This document shows positions 1 through 8,856 of a stretch of DNA of 64,000 bases, piece by piece. The stretch's first letter is position 1. The number at the start of each line of letters is the position of its first letter. The position numbers and the translations under genes are program-made. Under the pieces are notes generated by a model. The model worked only from the letters and a program-made list of their open reading frames with translations. It searched no databases and was not told where the DNA came from. The stretch is taken from contig WNKV01000017.1 in NCBI GenBank assembly GCA_009720755.1, forward strand, positions 85,226 through 149,225. The letters run 5' to 3'. The DNA comes from Rhodoplanes serenus. GTDB taxonomy: Bacteria; Pseudomonadota; Alphaproteobacteria; Rhizobiales; Xanthobacteraceae.

Positions 1-2
1 AA

Positions 3-350
3 CGGGTCGGCCCGGCGCTGCGCGCGAAGTATTTCGAGAAGATCAAGGCCGACGAGTATCGCCTGCGCGACGAGATTCGCGAATCGGTCGACTTCTCCAC
101 CGTGAACGTCATCGATCGCGTGCAGATGGCCGCCTTCCGCGGATTCGACGTGATCTTCTGCCGCAACCTGCTCATCTATTTCGACGACCTCGGTCGCCGC
201 GAGACGGTGGAGACGCTTTTCGAGTGCCTCGCTCCCGGCGGCTTCATCTGCCTCGGCCATTCCGAGAACATGAGCCGGATGTCCTCGCTGTTCAGGCCGC
301 GCAAGTTCGCCGACACCATCGTTCATCAGAAGCCAACGGACGCCGAATGA
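3..350 (+). CDS. cheR: CheR-type chemotaxis protein methyltransferase, 3' part only
   Basis: This is the C-terminal 115 residues of an S-adenosylmethionine-dependent methyltransferase that methylates glutamates of chemoreceptors. The frame is open from the first bases of the window, so the gene starts upstream. The visible part carries the typical CheR signatures: YFEKI near the start, a FDVIFCRNLLIYFDD stretch and the C-terminal GGFICLGHSENM segment that closes the methyltransferase fold. It is the first visible gene of a long plus-strand chemosensory cluster, with 7 bases between its stop and the next start. The family is clear; only the 5' end is missing. Confidence 0.93.
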   Translation, partial: RVGPALRAKYFEKIKADEYRLRDEIRESVDFSTVNVIDRVQMAAFRGFDVIFCRNLLIYFDDLGRRETVETLFECLAPGGFICLGHSENMSRMSSLFRPRKFADTIVHQKPTDAE

Positions 351-357
351 GGCCGCA

Positions 358-735
358 ATGAGCAGGAAGAGCGTATTGGCGGTCGAGGACGGCATCACCA
401 TGCGGCTGTTCTACCGCGACGTTCTCGAGAAGGCGGGGTTCGTCGTCGAGGAGGCCGCGAACGGAGTCGAGGGGCTGGAGCGCGCCCTGATGACTCGTTT
501 CGACCTGATGGTCGTCGACATCAACATGCCGAAGATGAACGGCTACGAGATGGTGCGCCAGGTGCGCGGCAATCCGACCCTGAGGTCGATTCCCGTCCTC
601 ACCATCTCGACCGAGGAGAAGGACGACGACGTCGTCAAGGCCTACGAGGCGGGTGCCAACTTCTACCTCGTGAAGCCGGTTCGTCCCGACGAGCTCACCG
701 CGGTGGTCCGCTTGCTCACCGGGAGCATCTCATGA
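358..735 (+). CDS. CheY-like single-domain response regulator
   Basis: A 125-residue stand-alone receiver domain of normal CheY length with no output domain. The acidic pair is E10-D11, the phospho-acceptor is D54 (in VVDINMP), and the conserved lysine is K106 (in YLVKPV). It should be phosphorylated by the CheA encoded immediately downstream, whose ATG overlaps this stop by 4 bases, so translation is probably coupled. It is the first of three single receivers in the locus, and the sequence does not say whether it drives a motor, acts as a phosphate sink or has another partner. Confidence 0.93.
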   Translation: MSRKSVLAVEDGITMRLFYRDVLEKAGFVVEEAANGVEGLERALMTRFDLMVVDINMPKMNGYEMVRQVRGNPTLRSIPVLTISTEEKDDDVVKAYEAGANFYLVKPVRPDELTAVVRLLTGSIS

Positions 736-3395
736 CCAACGCGCTGCTCGCCCGCTTCATCCCGGAAGCACGGGATCTGCTTCAGTCTTCCGCATCCGGG
801 CTGCTGCGACTGGAGAAGAACCCCACCGATGCGACCGCCATCAACGAGGTGTTCCGCGCCGTCCACACGCTGAAGGGGTCCTCCGGCCTGTTCGATGCGA
901 TGGCGTTGACCCGCCTGGTCCACGCCGCCGAGGATCTCCTCGGCGAGGTGCGCTCGGCCAAGCGCGAGCTCGACTCCGATCTGGTCGACATGCTGCTCGA
1001 CAGCCTCGATCAGGTCAGCGCCTGGATCGACGACCTGGAGCGGCACGAGCGCCTGCCCGCGGATGCCGACCGAGTCTGCAAGGATGTGGTGACGCGGCTG
1101 CGGGCCCATTGCACGCAGACCGAAGCGGCGGCGAGCGACACCGGCCCGGTCGCCGGCGGGGCTCCGGCGGCCGATCTCGGCTGGATCGCCGACCTGCCCG
1201 AGTGCGACCGCATCGCGGTGTTCGGCCGTGCGTGCCGTGGGCATCCGGTCGTGGCCGCCCGCTACCGGCCGGTCGCCAGCTGCTTCTACAGCGGCGAGGA
1301 CCCTTTCAACCTGGTCCTACAGGTGCCGGAGCTCGGAGCCCTGAGAGTGGCACCGCCGGCACCGTGGCCCCACATCGGAGATCTCGATCCCTACCAGTGC
1401 AATCTGGAGTTCTTCCTGCTCAGCAACGGCGCGCGAGTCGAGATCGAGCATCTGTTTCGCTACGTGTCCGAGCAGGTCGAGATCGAGCAGATCCAGGCCG
1501 ACGCGCTGATCCGGATCACCGGCGACCATCATGCCGCGCCTGTTCATGAGGACTTCGCCGACGAGGCGCGGGCGCTCGTCGCCGCACAGGACTGGGCGGC
1601 GTTGCGTGATGCCACCGCGGCGCTGCTCCGGCTCACCAATCCCGATCTCCGAAACGCCGCGGCGCTGCGCTGGCTCGCGGCCGTGCTCGACGCGCCGTTT
1701 CCAAATCCGGCCTGGGCGTCGGCCTTGATCGAGGTGATCGCGGCCGGCGGCGTGCCGGCCCTCGGAGCGCCGCCGTCCGAGCCGCTGCGTCCGGTGCTGA
1801 CGACGGTCGCCGCCGGTGCCGACCCGATCCGCGAAGCCGATCCGAGCAACGCCTGCTCGGACGATTCACTTCAGCGACGGATCATCGCGGCGCAGCGGCA
1901 GATCCTCGCGGCGGCGTCCGACGCCGACCGGGTTCGCCGTCATGCGCCGGCCGTGGTCCAGATCCTGGCGGGCCTCGCCCGGGTCGAGGGCGACGATCGA
2001 CGGGCGGCCGACGTCGCGGCGGCCGGTGAGGTGGCGGAGACCGACGGGACCACGAGCATGCTGCTCGCGCTGGTCGACCGATGGCTCGCAACCGACACCG
2101 TGGTCGACGACTTGTCCGACGAGGCACCGTCACGGGTGCAGCCGGACTCGGCTGACGCGGCACGCGCGACGGAGACCGGCGTGCCCACGAAGCCCGATTC
2201 GGCGCGCGAGGAGCGCAGCGCGGCAGCCCGGATGCTCAAGGTCGACCAGGCCAAGATCGACCTGCTGATGAATCTGATCGGCGAGCTTGTCGTCTCCAAG
2301 AACAGCCTGCCGTTTCTGGCTCGGCGCGCCGAGCAGGTGCATGGCTCGCGTGAGATGGCGCGCGAGATCAAGGATCAGTATGCGGTCATCGATCGCCTGA
2401 CGCAGGAGATGCAGGGCGCCATCATGCAGGTGCGGATGCTGCCTGTCAGCGAGGTGTTCGACCGCTTTCCGCGCCTCGTCCGCGATCTCGCCCGCAAGTT
2501 GTCCAAGAAGATCGAGCTCGTCATCGAAGGCGAGGATACGGCGGCCGACAAGACCATCATCGAGGCGCTCGGCGATCCGCTGCTCCACATCGTCCGCAAC
2601 GCGCTCGACCACGGCATCGAGCCGCCGGCCGATCGCGCGCAGGCGGGCAAGCCGGACCATGCCACCCTGCTGATGAAGGCGTTCCAAGAGGCCGATCAGG
2701 TGGTCATCGAGGTGACCGACGACGGCCGCGGCATCGATCCGGACAAGGTCCGCGCCGCGGCGATCGCCAAGGGCGTGGTGAGTGCGGCCGAAGCAGCCCA
2801 GCTCAGCGACCAGGCCGCGACCGAGCTGATCTTCCGTCCCGGATTCTCCACCGCCGCACAGGTGTCCGACCTGTCCGGGCGCGGCGTCGGCCTGGATGTC
2901 GCTCTGACCACGGTCGAGAAGCTCGGCGGACGGGTCGGGGTCACCTCCCGGCGAGGCATGGGCACGACCGTGCGGATCGGCCTTCCGTTGAGCATGGCGG
3001 TGACCCGCGTCATGGTCGTCGGTGTCGCCGACGAGCTCTACGGCATTCCGATGGACGTCATCGCCGAGACGGTTCGGGTGCCGCGCCGCCGCGTGAAGAT
3101 GATCAAGCAGTCACCGGCCTTCGTGCTGCGAAACACGGTCGTGCCGCTGCTGCGACTGTCGCGCGCGCTCGGCTGCGCCGAACGGGTCGCCGACGATGAC
3201 GTCGACGAGGCCGTGCTGGTCTGCCGCATCGGCGGCAACCCGATCGGGCTCGTGGTCGACAGCTTCCGCGAAGGCATGGACGTCATCCTCAAGCCGTTCG
3301 AGGGCGTGCTCGCCGGGATGCCCGGCTTTGCCGGGACGGCTCTGCTCGGCGATGGGCACGTGCTCTTGGTCCTCGATCTGAAGGAGCTGTTGTGA
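732..3395 (+). CDS. cheA: Chemotaxis histidine kinase CheA
   Basis: Hybrid-type CheA of 887 residues. An N-terminal Hpt (P1) domain has its phosphorylatable histidine at H45 (AVHTLKGSSG). After a long middle region (about 110-490) comes the P3 dimerisation helix pair (from about 500), then the P4 ATPase domain with N-box HIVRNALDHG (about 620), G1 DDGRGID (about 662) and G2 GRGVGLDV (about 716). A CheW-like P5 domain (about 750-887) should dock it to receptors. The middle region replaces the usual CheY-binding P2 domain and includes a segment around 165-260 rich in Trp, Tyr and Cys that I do not recognise. The gene overlaps the preceding receiver by 4 bases. No CheW is visible, so it is presumably upstream of the window. 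Confidence 0.95.
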   Translation: MTNALLARFIPEARDLLQSSASGLLRLEKNPTDATAINEVFRAVHTLKGSSGLFDAMALTRLVHAAEDLLGEVRSAKRELDSDLVDMLLDSLDQVSAWIDDLERHERLPADADRVCKDVVTRLRAHCTQTEAAASDTGPVAGGAPAADLGWIADLPECDRIAVFGRACRGHPVVAARYRPVASCFYSGEDPFNLVLQVPELGALRVAPPAPWPHIGDLDPYQCNLEFFLLSNGARVEIEHLFRYVSEQVEIEQIQADALIRITGDHHAAPVHEDFADEARALVAAQDWAALRDATAALLRLTNPDLRNAAALRWLAAVLDAPFPNPAWASALIEVIAAGGVPALGAPPSEPLRPVLTTVAAGADPIREADPSNACSDDSLQRRIIAAQRQILAAASDADRVRRHAPAVVQILAGLARVEGDDRRAADVAAAGEVAETDGTTSMLLALVDRWLATDTVVDDLSDEAPSRVQPDSADAARATETGVPTKPDSAREERSAAARMLKVDQAKIDLLMNLIGELVVSKNSLPFLARRAEQVHGSREMAREIKDQYAVIDRLTQEMQGAIMQVRMLPVSEVFDRFPRLVRDLARKLSKKIELVIEGEDTAADKTIIEALGDPLLHIVRNALDHGIEPPADRAQAGKPDHATLLMKAFQEADQVVIEVTDDGRGIDPDKVRAAAIAKGVVSAAEAAQLSDQAATELIFRPGFSTAAQVSDLSGRGVGLDVALTTVEKLGGRVGVTSRRGMGTTVRIGLPLSMAVTRVMVVGVADELYGIPMDVIAETVRVPRRRVKMIKQSPAFVLRNTVVPLLRLSRALGCAERVADDDVDEAVLVCRIGGNPIGLVVDSFREGMDVILKPFEGVLAGMPGFAGTALLGDGHVLLVLDLKELL

Positions 3396-3658
3396 TGCCG
3401 CTGCGTTTCGACGAGGGAAACGTGGTCTTCGAGGGGGCCTGCATGGTCGAGGAGGCCCTCGGGCTTGCCGAGCATTGGCGCGCCGTGCCACCCGGCATCG
3501 CCGACCTGTCCGCCTGCACGTATCTGCACACCGCTCTTGTTCAAGTGATCGCGGCGGCCGCACCCGCCGAGGTCGTCGCCCCGGCCGATCCGCGGCTCGC
3601 GCACTGGATCATGCCGGTTCTCTCACCCGCCGCCCTGCCCGGACGTTCTCGATCATGA
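3395..3658 (+). CDS. Small STAS-like protein
   Basis: A short protein of 87 residues starting at the ATG that overlaps the cheA stop; a GTG one codon earlier is also possible. The segment PGIADLSACTYLHTALVQV resembles the core of STAS domains of anti-sigma-factor antagonists, where a DLS..x..DSS motif ends at the phosphorylated serine. Here the serine position reads as threonine or histidine, so a phospho-switch is uncertain. STAS-like proteins next to CheA and ParA genes occur in other chemosensory clusters. Its stop overlaps the parA-like start by 4 bases. The family call is moderate; the role (scaffold or link to the downstream stressosome genes) is inference. Confidence 0.6.
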   Translation: MPLRFDEGNVVFEGACMVEEALGLAEHWRAVPPGIADLSACTYLHTALVQVIAAAAPAEVVAPADPRLAHWIMPVLSPAALPGRSRS

Positions 3659-4476
3659 GCCTCGTTCTCTCCGTTTCCAACCGAAAGGGCGGGTCGGGCA
3701 AGACCACGACCGCCGTCAATCTCGCGGCCGAATGGGCCGCCCGCGGCCAGCGCACCTTGCTGGTCGATCTCGACACGCAAGGCCATGCCGGCTTCGGCTT
3801 CGACGTCGTTCCCGGCCGCGGGGACCCCACCGTGCACGCCCTATTCGAGGACCCCGGCTTCGATCTCGGTCGCGCCGTCTATGAGACGTCGTATCCCAAC
3901 TTGTTCGTCGCACCGGCGAACCAGATGTACGAGGGCGTGTCCGCCGGCACCGACCGGATGCTGCTCGCCCGTCAGCTCCGTCATCCGCGGATCGCCACAG
4001 CGTTCGACGTGATCGTGCTCGACACGCCGCCAGCCGGCGACGCCATCCTGCTCAACGCTCTAGTGGCCGCTGACGCGGTGCTGATCCCAATCTTGCCGCA
4101 TGCACTGTCGTCGGAGGGCGTGAAGCAGCTCACCCGCCTGCTGTATCGCGTCGCTACCCATCTCAACCGCAATCTGCGGCTGTTCGGCATCCTGCCCGTG
4201 ATGATGAACAGCCGGATCAACCTGCATCGCGCGGTGGTCGACGAGGTGACGACGCAGTTCGGCCGGGATCGGCTGATGAAGGCGATCCGCAGCGACATCC
4301 AGGTCGCCGAGGCTTTTGCGGCCCGCAAGCCGGTCCGCGCCTATGCGCCGCGCAGCCGAGGGGCGCTCGACTATCACCTTCTCGTCGAAGATCTTGCGGC
4401 TCTCTGGCGCTGGCCCGGTTCATCCCCTGTACCTCCCCTCCTCACCAGTTCGGCCGCGAGAGGCATCTGTCAATGA
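3655..4476 (+). CDS. ParA/Soj-family ATPase of a chemosensory cluster
   Basis: A MinD/ParA-type ATPase of 273 residues beginning MSLVLSVSNRKGGSGKTT, a deviant Walker A motif with both the signature lysine (K11) and the P-loop lysine (K16). DLDTQG (switch I) and VLDTPP (Walker B) follow. The start chosen is the ATG overlapping the STAS stop; an upstream in-frame extension has no family support. ParA homologues inside che operons (ParC in Vibrio, PpfA in Rhodobacter sphaeroides) position and segregate chemoreceptor arrays. The same job is likely here because the gene lies between cheA and a receptor gene. The stop overlaps the next gene by 4 bases. Confidence 0.88.
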   Translation: MSLVLSVSNRKGGSGKTTTAVNLAAEWAARGQRTLLVDLDTQGHAGFGFDVVPGRGDPTVHALFEDPGFDLGRAVYETSYPNLFVAPANQMYEGVSAGTDRMLLARQLRHPRIATAFDVIVLDTPPAGDAILLNALVAADAVLIPILPHALSSEGVKQLTRLLYRVATHLNRNLRLFGILPVMMNSRINLHRAVVDEVTTQFGRDRLMKAIRSDIQVAEAFAARKPVRAYAPRSRGALDYHLLVEDLAALWRWPGSSPVPPLLTSSAARGICQ

Positions 4477-4847
4477 GCACCACGATCATGATCGTCGACG
4501 ATTCCCCCACGATGCTGATGAGCTTGGAGGGAGTCCTGAGCAAGGCCGGCTTCGCTGTCGCTCAGGCGAAGAGCGGCGAGGAAGCGCTCGCCAAGCTGAG
4601 AACCGGGCCGAAGCCCGCCATGGTGATCACCGACCTGAACATGGGAGCCATGAACGGAATCGAGCTGATCCGCAGTGTCCGTAAGCTTCCCGGTCACCAA
4701 TTCATGCCCATGGTGATGCTGTCGACGGAGTCCCAGCAGGACAAGCGCATCGAGGCCAAGTCGGCCGGTGCCACCGGCTGGATCGTCAAGCCGGTGGAGC
4801 CGGCGATGCTGCTCCAGGTCATTCGCCAGCTCGTTCCGGGTGGTTAG
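4473..4847 (+). CDS. CheY-like single-domain response regulator
   Basis: A second stand-alone receiver, 124 residues. The acidic pair D9-D10 sits in MIVDDSPTM, the phospho-acceptor is D54 in VITDLNM, and the conserved lysine lies in GWIVKPVEP. The IVDDSPTM start is typical of the true CheY branch, closer to motor-type CheY than the receiver at the start of the locus. It overlaps the ParA-like gene by 4 bases and is followed after 3 bases by the receptor gene. It is probably a phosphorylation target of the CheA in this cluster. Confidence 0.92.
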   Translation: MSTTIMIVDDSPTMLMSLEGVLSKAGFAVAQAKSGEEALAKLRTGPKPAMVITDLNMGAMNGIELIRSVRKLPGHQFMPMVMLSTESQQDKRIEAKSAGATGWIVKPVEPAMLLQVIRQLVPGG

Positions 4848-4850
4848 ACC

Positions 4851-6149
4851 GTGACCGTCGCCGCCCTGCTGGATCGTCCGCACACAATCATCCCGGCCGT
4901 GTTGGGCTCCCTCGCGGCGGCCGCCGCCGGGGCTCTTGTCGGCGGCACGTCGGCGGGCCTCGGCCTCCTCATGGCTGCGAGCGCGACGGCATCGCTGGTG
5001 GCGGCCCTCGGGACAGCCCATCTCGTCGAGAGGATCGGCAGCCGGGCAGCCGCCGCCGCAGATGGAATGCCGACCGCAAGGCCCGCGACCGAGACGATAC
5101 CGCCGACCGCGGCCGGTGACGCTCCGCGCACCGAGGGGCCATCGATCGCGCCCGGCGACGACGCCGGGCGAAGCCACGCCGCGGCGATCGCCGAGGAGGT
5201 CCGTCTGTACCGCCCCGCGCTCCAGGCGATCCGCCGGGAGGCGACCGAGGTCAGCGGTGACACCGAGCAGGCCGCGATCTCGATCATCGAGCGCCTCAAG
5301 ACGGTCGATCGGGAGATCGAGGGACTGCTGAGCTTCCTGAACACGTCGAACTCCAACGAGAAGGTCATCGAGATCATCGCTCGGACCGAGCGGAGCCTCG
5401 CGGCGAACCGATCGCTCCTCGACGAGTTTCTGGCGCATCGCATGGCGGACATCGAAGAGAGCCGCGAACGTCTCGTCGGCATCGAGGGGATGACCGACGA
5501 GGTGGCCAGTGCCGTCCAGGATATCCGGACGATCGCCCGCCAAACCAACGTGCTCGCCCTCAATGCCACCATCGAAGCGGTCCGTGCGGGCGACGCCGGA
5601 CGTGGCTTCGCAGTCGTCGCCAAAGAGGTCAAGGACCTGTCCCATCAGTCCGATGCGAGCGCCGCCCGCATCGACCAGCGGCTCGTCAAGCTGCGCGATG
5701 TCGTGTCGGCCAGCATCTCGATTCTCGTCGAGAGCCGGACCGAGCAGGAGCGCCAGGCGCTCGACACCATCTCCAGGTCGATTTCCGGACTGGCCGAAAA
5801 CCTGGAATGCCTGGTCACGCACCAGCGCGAAGTCCTGACCAAGGTTCTCGACGAGAGCGGCCGGATTTCTGACACCATCATTGCCCTGGTCGGCTCGATC
5901 CAGTTTCAGGACTGCACGCGGCAGCGCCTCCAGCAGGTCACGCGCCTCGCCGATGTGGTCGACGAGCATCTCGAGATCCTGGAGCGGAGCGAGGACGGCT
6001 CGGCGTTCGCGGCCGAGACCAGCATCCGGACCAAGCTCGATGCGCTGATGGCGGGCTACGTCATGGCCAGTCAACGTAACATTCACCGGACTGCGTTCGA
6101 CGGAACCGCGGCACAGGAGGATGTCGGTGCACGCATCGAGCTGTTCTGA
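4851..6149 (+). CDS. Methyl-accepting chemotaxis protein without a periplasmic sensor domain
   Basis: A 432-residue receptor-like protein starting at GTG. Two closely spaced hydrophobic segments (about 12-32 and 36-56) form a membrane hairpin with almost no periplasmic loop. An Ala/Pro-rich linker follows, then a cytoplasmic helical region. The signalling tip (about 225-264) has [20 protein letters not shown] and [15 protein letters not shown], a strong match to the MCP consensus that binds CheA and CheW. A later [14 protein letters not shown] segment is common in receptors of this type. With no ligand domain outside, it should sense an intracellular or membrane cue, or read a partner protein. 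It lies 3 bases downstream of the second cheY-like gene. Confidence 0.9.
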   Translation: MTVAALLDRPHTIIPAVLGSLAAAAAGALVGGTSAGLGLLMAASATASLVAALGTAHLVERIGSRAAAAADGMPTARPATETIPPTAAGDAPRTEGPSIAPGDDAGRSHAAAIAEEVRLYRPALQAIRREATEVSGDTEQAAISIIERLKTVDREIEGLLSFLNTSNSNEKVIEIIARTERSLAANRSLLDEFLAHRMADIEESRERLVGIEGMTDEVASAVQDIRTIARQTNVLALNATIEAVRAGDAGRGFAVVAKEVKDLSHQSDASAARIDQRLVKLRDVVSASISILVESRTEQERQALDTISRSISGLAENLECLVTHQREVLTKVLDESGRISDTIIALVGSIQFQDCTRQRLQQVTRLADVVDEHLEILERSEDGSAFAAETSIRTKLDALMAGYVMASQRNIHRTAFDGTAAQEDVGARIELF

Positions 6150-6282
6150 CCGCGACGACCGATCGGGCCCGGCGTGGCCGCAGGGCGTCTACGTCCCGCG
6201 AGCCGGCGCAGGCTCGAGAACTGACCGCGTCGCGGTCGCGAACAGTCGGCTGCCGGCTGGTCTGCAAGGGTGAGAGGGAGCC

Positions 6283-6663
6283 ATGGCTTCGGTGCTGCTC
6301 GTCGACGACGTCATGATCACCCGCTTCACGCTCCGGCTCTTTCTCGAGCGGGGCGGACATACCGTTACCGAATGCAGCGGCGGTGACGAGGCGATCCCGG
6401 TCCTGTCCGCCAGCCGTTTCGACGTTCTGGTCACCGATGTTTGGATGGCCGCCGGCGACGGGCTGAGCCTGATCAATCGGATCAAGAGCACGGGCCTCAA
6501 AGTGCCGGTCGTCGCCGTGACCGGCGGGGCGCCGCGCGCGCCCCAGGAATACTCCGTGGATGAAGCGCAGAAGGCCGGCGCCGACCGCGTGCTGATGAAG
6601 CCGGTCGGTCTGGACGAGCTGCTCCGCGCCGTCGCGGAGGTGACAGCCAATCGAACCAACTAG
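6283..6663 (+). CDS. CheY-like single-domain response regulator preceding the stressosome genes
   Basis: Third stand-alone receiver of the locus, 126 residues. The acidic pair is D8-D9, the acceptor is D52 in [11 protein letters not shown], and the lysine is in [11 protein letters not shown] 133-base gap separates it from the receptor gene and a 115-base gap separates it from rsbR, so it may have its own promoter. Its position directly ahead of the RsbRST genes, which end in a histidine kinase, makes it a candidate partner for that kinase rather than for CheA. That pairing is inference. Confidence 0.9.
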   Translation: MASVLLVDDVMITRFTLRLFLERGGHTVTECSGGDEAIPVLSASRFDVLVTDVWMAAGDGLSLINRIKSTGLKVPVVAVTGGAPRAPQEYSVDEAQKAGADRVLMKPVGLDELLRAVAEVTANRTN

Positions 6664-6778
6664 AACAGGCCAAGCAGGGCCGTTGTGGAACGGCAGCACA
6701 TTCAAGAGCAAAGGCGCACGGCGGAAACGAGACTGCAATGCCGAGATGTTCCGCCTCCCCGACCCCAGGACGATGTCG

Positions 6779-7636
6779 ATGACTGCGATCGCTGCCACTC
6801 TCGCCAATCACGAGGCCGAAATCCGAGAAGCGTGGTTCAAGCAGGTCACCCAGCTCGCGGACCGCTTGAAGCTGCCGCATCTGGCGAAGACGCTGCGGGC
6901 CGAGGCCGCCGAATTCCTCAGCGCATTCGTCGGTGCCGCTCAATCCGGCGATCCCGAGGGTCAGAGCACCGCACGCGCGTGCCTTCTGCGCAAGACCGCC
7001 GAGATCAGCGCGACCCGGGCGCGCGACGGTTTCACGCCGACCGAGACCGCGGGATTCGTGATGGGCCTCAAGGATGCGCTGCTGCCGGTCGTGATCGCCG
7101 AGCACGGACGCGATGCCGCGGCGCTCGCGGCCGCCCTCATGCAGGTCAACCGGCTGATCGACGACCTTGCTGTCGAGACGTTCGCGGCCTTCACGCGGAC
7201 TCGCGAGGAAATCATCGAGCGACAGAGCCGGTCGATCATCGACCTGTCCACCCCGACGCTGAAGATCTGGGATGGAATCCTGTTGATGCCGCTGGTGGGT
7301 ATCATCGATACGCAGCGCGCCCAGCAGGTGATGGAGGCGATGCTGACCGCGATCACGCGCGAGGAGGCGCGGGTCGCCATTCTCGACGTCACCGGGATTC
7401 CAGTGATCGACACGCGCGTCTGCCTGCACCTCACGCGGACCGTCAGCGCCGCGCGCCTGCTCGGGGCGCAGGTCATCGTGACCGGGATCAGTCCGGACGC
7501 GGCTCAGACCTTGGTGAAGCTCGATGTCGACCTGAGCCGGATGATCACCCGCGGCTCGCTGCGCGCCGGCCTCGGCGAGGCAATGCGTCTGGTCGGCTCC
7601 GGCGGTGGCCCGGCGCCGCGGAGCGCGCCGCTATGA
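6779..7636 (+). CDS. rsbR: RsbR-type stressosome co-antagonist (STAS domain)
   Basis: A two-domain protein of about 285 residues. The N-terminal half ([14 protein letters not shown] onward) looks like the RsbRD-type helical sensor domain. The C-terminal half is an RsbR STAS domain with [21 protein letters not shown] and [10 protein letters not shown] in the order found in Bacillus subtilis RsbR. The two threonines corresponding to those phosphorylated by RsbT in Bacillus (in VIDT and AQT) appear conserved. Start: the ATG at 6779 has AGGA 8 bases upstream; ATGs at 6746 and 6773 are in-frame alternatives. The stop overlaps rsbS by 4 bases. RsbR and RsbS co-assemble into a large cytoplasmic sensing particle in known systems. 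Confidence 0.88.
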   Translation: MTAIAATLANHEAEIREAWFKQVTQLADRLKLPHLAKTLRAEAAEFLSAFVGAAQSGDPEGQSTARACLLRKTAEISATRARDGFTPTETAGFVMGLKDALLPVVIAEHGRDAAALAAALMQVNRLIDDLAVETFAAFTRTREEIIERQSRSIIDLSTPTLKIWDGILLMPLVGIIDTQRAQQVMEAMLTAITREEARVAILDVTGIPVIDTRVCLHLTRTVSAARLLGAQVIVTGISPDAAQTLVKLDVDLSRMITRGSLRAGLGEAMRLVGSGGGPAPRSAPL

Positions 7637-8031
7637 AGGTTCCAATCCTCAGGCTCGGGCGTATCCTGTTGACCTCGGTGCTGGCCGACCTGGTCGACGA
7701 GCAGGCGGTCCAGCTCCAGTCGGAGATCCTCGCGCTGATCCGCGACGACCGGGCGGACGGGGTCGTCATCGACATTTCGGGGCTCGACGTGGTCGACTCC
7801 TACATTGCGCGCCTCCTCAACGAGACGGCCAGCATGGTCAGGATCATCGGCGGCGAGGCCGTGCTGACCGGCATGCAGCCGCTCGTCGCCCTCACGCTCG
7901 TCGAGATGGGGCGCGAGACGCTGGACATGCAGACGGCCCTCGACCTCGAGGCGGGCGTGGCCGTGCTCAACAACCTGATCGCGGCTAAAGGCCAACCGCC
8001 GACGATTGCGGCTCCTCACGTCGACACGTGA
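7633..8031 (+). CDS. rsbS: RsbS-type stressosome scaffold, STAS domain
   Basis: A single STAS domain of 132 residues starting [16 protein letters not shown]. The segment [19 protein letters not shown] matches RsbS closely, and S56 corresponds to the serine phosphorylated by RsbT in Bacillus subtilis (S59). [17 protein letters not shown] follows as in RsbS and RsbR proteins. In characterised stressosomes RsbS with RsbR holds RsbT in an icosahedral core, and phosphorylation of RsbS releases RsbT. The gene overlaps rsbR by 4 bases. The C-terminus is slightly longer than in the Bacillus protein. Confidence 0.9.
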   Translation: MKVPILRLGRILLTSVLADLVDEQAVQLQSEILALIRDDRADGVVIDISGLDVVDSYIARLLNETASMVRIIGGEAVLTGMQPLVALTLVEMGRETLDMQTALDLEAGVAVLNNLIAAKGQPPTIAAPHVDT

Positions 8032-8044
8032 GAAGGATGCGAGC

Positions 8045-8449
8045 ATGGGTGACCGGCAGGTTCTGCGAGCCGTCAAGGTACAGCAGGACATCATCGGCGC
8101 GAGGCAGGCAGGTCGCGACCTCGCCCGCGCCGCAGGGTTCGGCATGGTGGATCAAACCCGGATCGCGACGGCGATTTCCGAGCTGGTGCGCAACGCGCTC
8201 GTCTACGCGGGCGGCGGAGTCTGCCTGATCTCGGTCGAGACGGAGGAGCGGTCGGCGACGATCCGCGTCGTCGTCTCCGATCAGGGGCCGGGCATTCCCG
8301 ACATCGACAAGGCGATCGAGCCGGGGCATTCGGGCGGGCGGGGGCTCGGGCTGGGGCTCTCGGCCGTTCGCAATCTGATGGGATGTCTGAGCATCGAGAG
8401 CCGGCCCGGCCGCACCGAGGTGACCACCAGCATGACACGGCGACGGTGA
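8045..8449 (+). CDS. rsbT: RsbT-type serine/threonine kinase (HATPase)
   Basis: A GHKL-fold kinase of 134 residues. The N-box is AISELVRNALVYAGGG, G1 is VVSDQGPGIPDID, and the glycine-rich GGRGLGLGLSAVRNLM is the G2 box. The ATG at 8045 follows AAGGA with a 7-base gap; an earlier in-frame ATG has no ribosome-binding site. In Bacillus, RsbT phosphorylates RsbR and RsbS, leaves the stressosome and activates RsbU by binding its N-terminal domain. Here the likely target is the RsbU_N-like kinase at 9434. The stop overlaps the next gene as GTGA. Confidence 0.9.
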   Translation: MGDRQVLRAVKVQQDIIGARQAGRDLARAAGFGMVDQTRIATAISELVRNALVYAGGGVCLISVETEERSATIRVVVSDQGPGIPDIDKAIEPGHSGGRGLGLGLSAVRNLMGCLSIESRPGRTEVTTSMTRRR

Positions 8450-8856
8450 ACCGGACCCTGGTCATAGAGTGCCGCATCGTCCGCGAGCTCGATGTCGCGG
8501 AGGCGCGGCGCCACGCCAAGCAGATGGCGGAGAGTCTTCGATTCAAGACCGTGAGGGTCTACCGGCTGATCACGGCGGTGTCGGAGCTCGCGTGCAATCT
8601 CTGCTTTCACGCGAGCGATGGCGGTGTCGTCCGCCTCTCGACGATCGATATGGACGGGACCAGCGGCATTGAGGTCGTCGCCGAGGACGACGGTCCCGGC
8701 ATCGCCGATCTCGCACTGGCAATGCGGGACGGCTATTCGACGATCGGCGGATTGGGCTCCGGGCTCCCGGGGACGCAGCGCCTCATGGACGATTTCGCCA
8801 TCTGGTCCGAGCGCGGGCGCGGCACGCGGGTGACGGCGGTGATTTGGAACAGATGA
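8446..8856 (+). CDS. Second RsbT-like / anti-sigma-type HATPase
   Basis: A second short GHKL ATPase, 136 residues from a GTG that overlaps the rsbT stop. It has the N-box AVSELACNLCFHA and G1 AEDDGPGIAD, and ends in GRGTRVTAVIW. In the G2 region GLGSGLPGTQRLMD replaces the usual G-x-G-L-G-L series. The histidine in the N-box and the shorter G2 suggest divergence from the first kinase. Paired RsbT-like genes followed by an RsbX-like phosphatase occur in other proteobacterial stressosome modules. It may phosphorylate the same STAS proteins at other sites or bind a different partner. The start is set by the overlap pattern of the operon. Confidence 0.82.
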   Translation: MNRTLVIECRIVRELDVAEARRHAKQMAESLRFKTVRVYRLITAVSELACNLCFHASDGGVVRLSTIDMDGTSGIEVVAEDDGPGIADLALAMRDGYSTIGGLGSGLPGTQRLMDDFAIWSERGRGTRVTAVIWNR

